From assembly GCA_003219115.1 (NCBI GenBank), contig QHPN01000246.1, positions 1 through 7,860 on the forward strand: a stretch of 7,860 bases of DNA, given 5' to 3'. How positions within the stretch are numbered: position 1 is the stretch's first letter; the number at the start of each line of letters is the position of its first letter. Origin of the DNA: Verrucomicrobiota bacterium (GTDB lineage: Bacteria > Verrucomicrobiota > Verrucomicrobiia > Chthoniobacterales > UBA10450). The position numbers and the translations under genes are program-made. The notes below the pieces were generated by a model. The model was given only the letters and a program-made list of their open reading frames with translations. It was not told the DNA's origin and did no database searches. Below are positions 5,400 to 7,860 of the stretch, in pieces.

Positions 5400-6722
5400 C
5401 TAATTGCAGTGAACAGGCTCGGCCAGAAATGCGGCTCGCTGGCCTGTTGTTAGATTAACAATAGCGCGGCCGGTGATTTCTCCGCGATCGTTGATGTCTT
5501 TGGCGCGTTCGAGTAGTCCGGTGTAGTCGGATTGCTTCAGGTCGTTGAGATCTTTCATCACTCCGTTCTCCCAGAGAAAGCCACGGCAATCGACGCCATC
5601 TGCGTCGCAGGAAATGCCTACGACCTGGCGGCGTTCATTGATGCCGTAAGCCTGACTTGCGACGTGTTTGGGTGTGCGGTTCGGCAATGCGCCCAACGGA
5701 CGAATGCCAGCTTCCGGCGTCCAAATGAATGCGTGTAAAATCTCACCGTTCGGATAAGCCGGATCACCAGCAAAGCCGACGATGTCACCTCTTCGGTTGA
5801 TGTTAGTCGGCGTATTCCACCAACGGGCTCCCAAGTTACCAAGGTTAATGATTTTATCATCCTGCCAGAGAACCGCGTGTTTGGCGGTGCGTCGCCCAAT
5901 GGCCTGATCGCAGATACCGGAGATACCAACTATTTGGTTGCGATCGTTAATTGCGATAGCTGCACCCGAGGTATCGCCGAAACCGAGTGGTAGTTCGTGA
6001 ATCTTGTTGGCGTTATCCGTATCCCAGAAGACGGGTTTGAACTGAAGGACCTGCGGTGGCACACAGTTAGGATCATGACAATCGTTCTCCGCCCAACCGA
6101 CGATGAGGCCGCGGTTGTTGAGACCGGCGGCGATGGCGTTGTTGTTATGTCCCAAGGTAGAAAGCGGGATTAGCCCGTGCTCTGGTCTCCAGACAAAACC
6201 ATGAATGAGATACTTCGTTGCGAATGGTCCGGAGAAGAACACCGGCGCGCTCCAGATTTCACCCAAGGGTTGGACGGTACGGGTCTGCGAGATTCCAGCC
6301 ATCAGATCGCGCGTCGTTTTGACCGACCATGCGACCGAGCTATTAGGCCCGCCCAATGTTCCAAGGTCGGTCAATTGGTTGTCACGCCAAATTGAGGCGT
6401 GCCGGGCGGACCCGTCCGAAAGAGTAGAGTAGCCTCCGACCCATGTGCGGTCGTTGATGCTGTTGCCCCCGTCGTTGACCGAGCCGAGCGATGGTAGGTT
6501 GGTTACGTTGTACCGTGGCAAAGCCTCGGGTGTCTGGGCCGGGGCGCGCTGAGCGAAGACCAGAGCCACCCCGCCGAGTATGACCAGGATAATGAGCAAA
6601 AGAATCCATCCACTGTAATCACGCTTTACGGCATAGTGAGCCGAATACGGCCCGCGGTCTCTGCCGGAAGGCGACGCCGGCGAAGGAGAGTGAGAGTTAA
6701 GGGTTTGTTTTGGCGTCGTCAT
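5400..6722 (-). CDS. HAF-repeat protein with N-terminal membrane anchor
   Basis: The product is 440 residues. Residues 1-36 are Ser/Pro-rich and polar. A single hydrophobic helix (GWILLLIILVILGGVALVFA, 38-57) follows, then an exported region made of repeats of the HAF family. That family is known as probable extracellular repeats, named for the His-Ala-Phe signature. Visible copies include IWRDNQLTDLGTLGGPNSS (111-129), IHGFVWRP..GLIPLSTLG (173-191), NDRNQIVGISG (259-269), HAVLWQDDKIINLGNLG (282-298), HAFIWTPEAGIRPLGAL (330-346) and INERRQVVGIS (371-381). It ends with INDRGEITGRA (420-430). Each copy has an Asn-Asp/Glu-Arg-x-x-hydrophobic-Val-Gly strand plus a W-LG strand, consistent with a beta-propeller-like fold. 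The long N-region before the helix suggests an uncleaved type II anchor, though cleavage near AQRA is possible. Function is unknown, probably surface or envelope. GAGGAA 8 bases before the ATG supports this start. It is transcribed alone, with a terminator-like hairpin downstream. Confidence 0.88.
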   Translation of the reverse strand: MTTPKQTLNSHSPSPASPSGRDRGPYSAHYAVKRDYSGWILLLIILVILGGVALVFAQRAPAQTPEALPRYNVTNLPSLGSVNDGGNSINDRTWVGGYSTLSDGSARHASIWRDNQLTDLGTLGGPNSSVAWSVKTTRDLMAGISQTRTVQPLGEIWSAPVFFSGPFATKYLIHGFVWRPEHGLIPLSTLGHNNNAIAAGLNNRGLIVGWAENDCHDPNCVPPQVLQFKPVFWDTDNANKIHELPLGFGDTSGAAIAINDRNQIVGISGICDQAIGRRTAKHAVLWQDDKIINLGNLGARWWNTPTNINRRGDIVGFAGDPAYPNGEILHAFIWTPEAGIRPLGALPNRTPKHVASQAYGINERRQVVGISCDADGVDCRGFLWENGVMKDLNDLKQSDYTGLLERAKDINDRGEITGRAIVNLTTGQRAAFLAEPVHCN

Positions 6723-6755
6723 AAATGTTTCCTCAATTAATGAATTGTTTACTAA

Positions 6756-6783
6756 GTATTAGAGGCTGGTCTCTGATTGAAAA
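6756..6783 (-). promoter_or_regulatory. Possible promoter of the HAF-repeat gene
   Basis: On the minus strand TTTTCA (6778-6783) and TAATAC (6756-6761) are separated by 16 bases, 34 bases upstream of the ATG at 6722. Both boxes are partial matches to the sigma70 consensus, so confidence is low. Confidence 0.25.
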
Positions 6784-6837
6784 AGAGCCACTTCGCGCGT
6801 TCGGGGTAGACCACTTCTGCGGCCAGAGCGGCAGGAG

Positions 6838-6887
6838 GTTAAAAGGCGTTAAAACGTTAAAAAGTTGAACCGTTGACGGGTTGAAGG
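6838..6887. repeat. Six-copy GTTRAANN octamer tandem repeat
   Basis: The copies read GTTAAAAG (then GC), GTTAAAAC, GTTAAAAA, GTTGAACC, GTTGACGG and GTTGAAGG: six 8-base units all starting GTTR, with one 2-base insertion after the first. The array lies about 115 bases upstream of the HAF start codon, and a looser echo (GATGTTCGACGTTC) follows at 6895-6908. Confidence 0.75.
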
Positions 6888-6960
6888 CCGTCTCGATGTT
6901 CGACGTTCTCGTCACGTGAGGGTGGGAGTGAAGGGAAAAAGGGAGTTTCGAGGAGGTTTG

Positions 6961-6985
6961 CGTCCCCAAACTGGGTTTGGGAACG
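6961..6985. repeat. CGTCCCCAAAC / GTTTGGGAACG hairpin
   Basis: CCCAAAC (6965-6971) pairs with GTTTGGG (6975-6981) around a TGG loop. After one C-A mismatch the pairing continues for three more bases (CGT/ACG), giving an 11-position stem. There is no T-run, so a terminator role is not supported; a dispersed palindromic repeat is more likely. Confidence 0.65.
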
Positions 6986-7114
6986 AGAAAATTGTTAAGA
7001 CGCGAAGCGTTTAAGCGTTTTATCTGGAGGGCGTCCGTGTCGTCGGCGCCCAAAAATTCTTATCAGCTCACATCAAGTCGGGGTGCGACAACGAAGACGA
7101 AACAGACTTTCGGA

Positions 7115-7197
7115 ACAAGAAGCATTAAAGGGCAGGCGCTCCGCCTGCCGATCCGAAATTCGGCAGCGACGCGCTTGCCCTACAATTTCTTGCGTCG
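7115..7197. repeat. Composite inverted repeat around a GGCAGGCG hairpin
   Basis: GGCAGGCG-CTC-CGCCTGCC (7131-7149) is a perfect 8/3/8 hairpin. A second, smaller one, TGCCGA/TCGGCA, lies beside it at about 7146-7165. The outer flanks are also inverted: AGGGCAGGCGC on the left resembles the reverse complement of GCGCTTGCCCT (7171-7181), and AAGAAGCATT (left) resembles that of AATTTCTT (right). The same 8-bp sequence can therefore pair with two different partners. Confidence 0.65.
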
Positions 7198-7346
7198 AAG
7201 CAGCGCTCCGTGAGCTACCTCAATTTCGTTTCAAGCGCACTCGCGAACTTTTGCAAATCTTCGCGAATTTGAGCACGGGTCCAGGCGGCAAAACCGAAAG
7301 TGAGGGCAGGATTCACTTCCACTTTCATAAAGCAGGATGACAATGG

Positions 7347-7472
7347 TCACGCCCGAATTCCGATTTGCTTGCAGACCTCGGTGATGATCGGCTGGTCGGG
7401 CTTCCGTTTGAGCCGGGCGACGAAATGCAGCCTAGCTTCCGGCGTATAAAGGCGTTGGGACCTATTGTGGAT
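7347..7472 (-). pseudogene. Short protein-like fragment, unidentified
   Basis: An open stretch of 41 codons without a start codon ends at a TGA (7347-7349). It reads RLYTPEARLHFVARLKRKPD, then QPIITEVCKQIGIRA. The composition (alternating charged and hydrophobic, few rare residues) resembles real protein, possibly the end of a helix-turn-helix region, but I do not recognise the family. It overlaps the left edge of the plus-strand nuclease remnant, so either the two meet at a junction near 7450-7472 or this reading is chance. Confidence 0.25.
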
Positions 7473-7667
7473 TTAATACATGCCATCGCGCACAACAAAT
7501 CATGATTAATGATGGTACGACCGTGCTTACCGGTTCCTTTTAATGTCACGAAGGCGGCCCACCAGAAGAACGCGGAGAACTTGTTTGTGACCCGCGACGA
7601 CAAGATCGCCACGAAATACGAAGAGAATTGCCAGCACATTTCCGTCATTCGGAGTACTCCGCGGTAA
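7443..7667 (+). pseudogene. Decayed phospholipase D-family (HKD) nuclease, C-terminal part
   Basis: Read across shifts, this is the C-terminal half of a Nuc-type phospholipase D-family protein. The order is IHAIAHNK (7476-7499), IMINDGTTVLTGSF (after 7499 to 7540), NVTKAAHQKNAENLFVTRDD (7542-7601) and KIATKYEENCQHISV (7602-7646). Together they give H-N-K-x4-D-x6-G-S-F-N, exactly the HxKx4Dx6GSxN active-site motif, and the NAENL...RD tail typical of the family. Two breaks are clear: one A is missing in the AAA run at 7497-7499 and one T is extra in the TTTT run at 7538-7541. A possible third at about 7646 would restore HSEY. The N-terminal half is not found upstream. Intact relatives hydrolyse phosphodiester bonds in DNA or phospholipids; this copy should be inactive. 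Because both clear breaks are in short homopolymers, assembly error is an alternative explanation, but the missing 5' half argues for true decay. Confidence 0.8.
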
Positions 7668-7713
7668 GTCAACGACTACCTTGTTCGGCGATACAAGGTG
7701 AAGCTTTCAGGGA

Positions 7714-7860
7714 CTATCCGGGCGGCCGAAAGCCGTATTCGGCCTGTAATTTTCCCCAGAGCCAATCCACAAAAGAATCCTTTTCGCGCGGCAGGGCCTT
7801 CGCCGCGGCGAGGGCTTCCGCTTTTTCTACGCTTCCCTTCAAGCAATACAGGTAGGTTAA
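7714..7860 (-). CDS. C-terminal 48 codons of an unidentified protein (5' end outside window)
   Basis: A minus-strand frame is open from the window edge at 7860 to a TAG at 7714-7716 and carries no start codon in the window. It reads LTYLYCLKGSVEKAEALAAA, then KALPREKDSFVDWLWGKLQA, then EYGFRPPG. It looks coding. It has amphipathic helices with an Ala-rich TPR-like turn (GSVEKAEALAAAKALP), a Trp/aromatic-rich final helix and a Pro-Gly end. Codon third positions are mostly G or C. The family is not recognisable from so short a piece; a tetratricopeptide-type helical protein is one possibility. Transcription runs toward the nuclease remnant. Confidence 0.65.
   Translation of the reverse strand, partial: LTYLYCLKGSVEKAEALAAAKALPREKDSFVDWLWGKLQAEYGFRPPG

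Larger units (their letters stand above)
6723..7346. other. 624-base non-coding, repeat-rich interval
   Basis: No gene with family resemblance is seen on either strand. Open frames here translate repeats and low-complexity DNA. The interval holds the HAF promoter region, an octamer tandem repeat (6838-6887), a CCCAAAC/GTTTGGG hairpin (6961-6985), a composite inverted repeat around GGCAGGCG (about 7115-7197), and a 37-codon minus-strand frame (7215-7328) without a ribosome site. Confidence 0.6.

Noticed and set aside
6733..7053. 106-codon minus-strand frame
   Set aside because: It translates the octamer array and the CCCAAAC hairpin; repetitive composition, no ribosome site, and it overlaps the HAF promoter region.
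7215..7328. 37-codon minus-strand frame (starts MKVEVNPALTFGFAAW)
   Set aside because: Plausible amino acid pattern, but no ribosome-binding site, no recognisable family, and it lies in a decayed region.
7325..7672. 115-codon minus-strand frame
   Set aside because: It is antisense to the phospholipase D-family remnant, whose plus-strand motifs are specific.

Overview
The window looks like ordinary chromosome from a GC-rich, free-living bacterium. The best guess is a soil-type Verrucomicrobiota (Chthoniobacterales/Udaeobacter-like). That guess rests on the gene types, including an HAF-repeat protein, on mostly weak or absent Shine-Dalgarno sites, and on many GC-rich intergenic hairpin repeats. 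No 16S or marker search was possible, so the lineage is inference.

Layout: (1) 2-331 (+) is the 3' end of a pyruvate kinase gene. It is followed by a perfect terminator-like hairpin that recurs inverted 12 bases later. (2) 449-1324 (-) is a complete sigma-70 factor of 291 residues with no region 1.1, converging on pyk. (3) 1325-2098 is a 770-base non-coding stretch. It holds a possible sigma-gene promoter and a 270-base block of nested inverted repeats. (4) 2099-3634 (+) encodes a full YifB/ComM-type Mg-chelatase-like AAA+ ATPase. (5) 3728-4279 and 4305-4937 (+) are a probable two-gene unit: a secreted NTF2-like (SnoaL/DUF4440-type) protein and a small P-loop sulfotransferase. (6) 4938-5399 is an intergenic repeat zone with two ~90-base repeat units in inverted orientation, then a likely terminator for the gene beyond. 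(7) 5400-6722 (-) is a membrane-anchored HAF-repeat protein. (8) 6723-7713 is about 1 kb without an intact gene. It contains an octamer tandem repeat, more hairpin repeats, and a decayed phospholipase D-family (HKD) nuclease gene whose catalytic motif is still readable across frameshifts. (9) 7714-7860 (-) is the C-terminal 48 codons of a further gene that runs off the window.

The genes do not form one pathway. Pyruvate kinase (glycolysis), the sigma factor (transcription) and ComM (DNA branch migration/transformation) are unrelated housekeeping or accessory functions. The only pair with operon-like spacing is the NTF2-like protein and the sulfotransferase.

I do not see a convincing new multi-gene system. 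The most unusual content is the intergenic repeats. Five 19-base hairpins of unrelated sequence share one geometry (8-bp stem, 3-base loop), and two more hairpins are very close to it. They are embedded in larger inverted structures in nearly every long gap.
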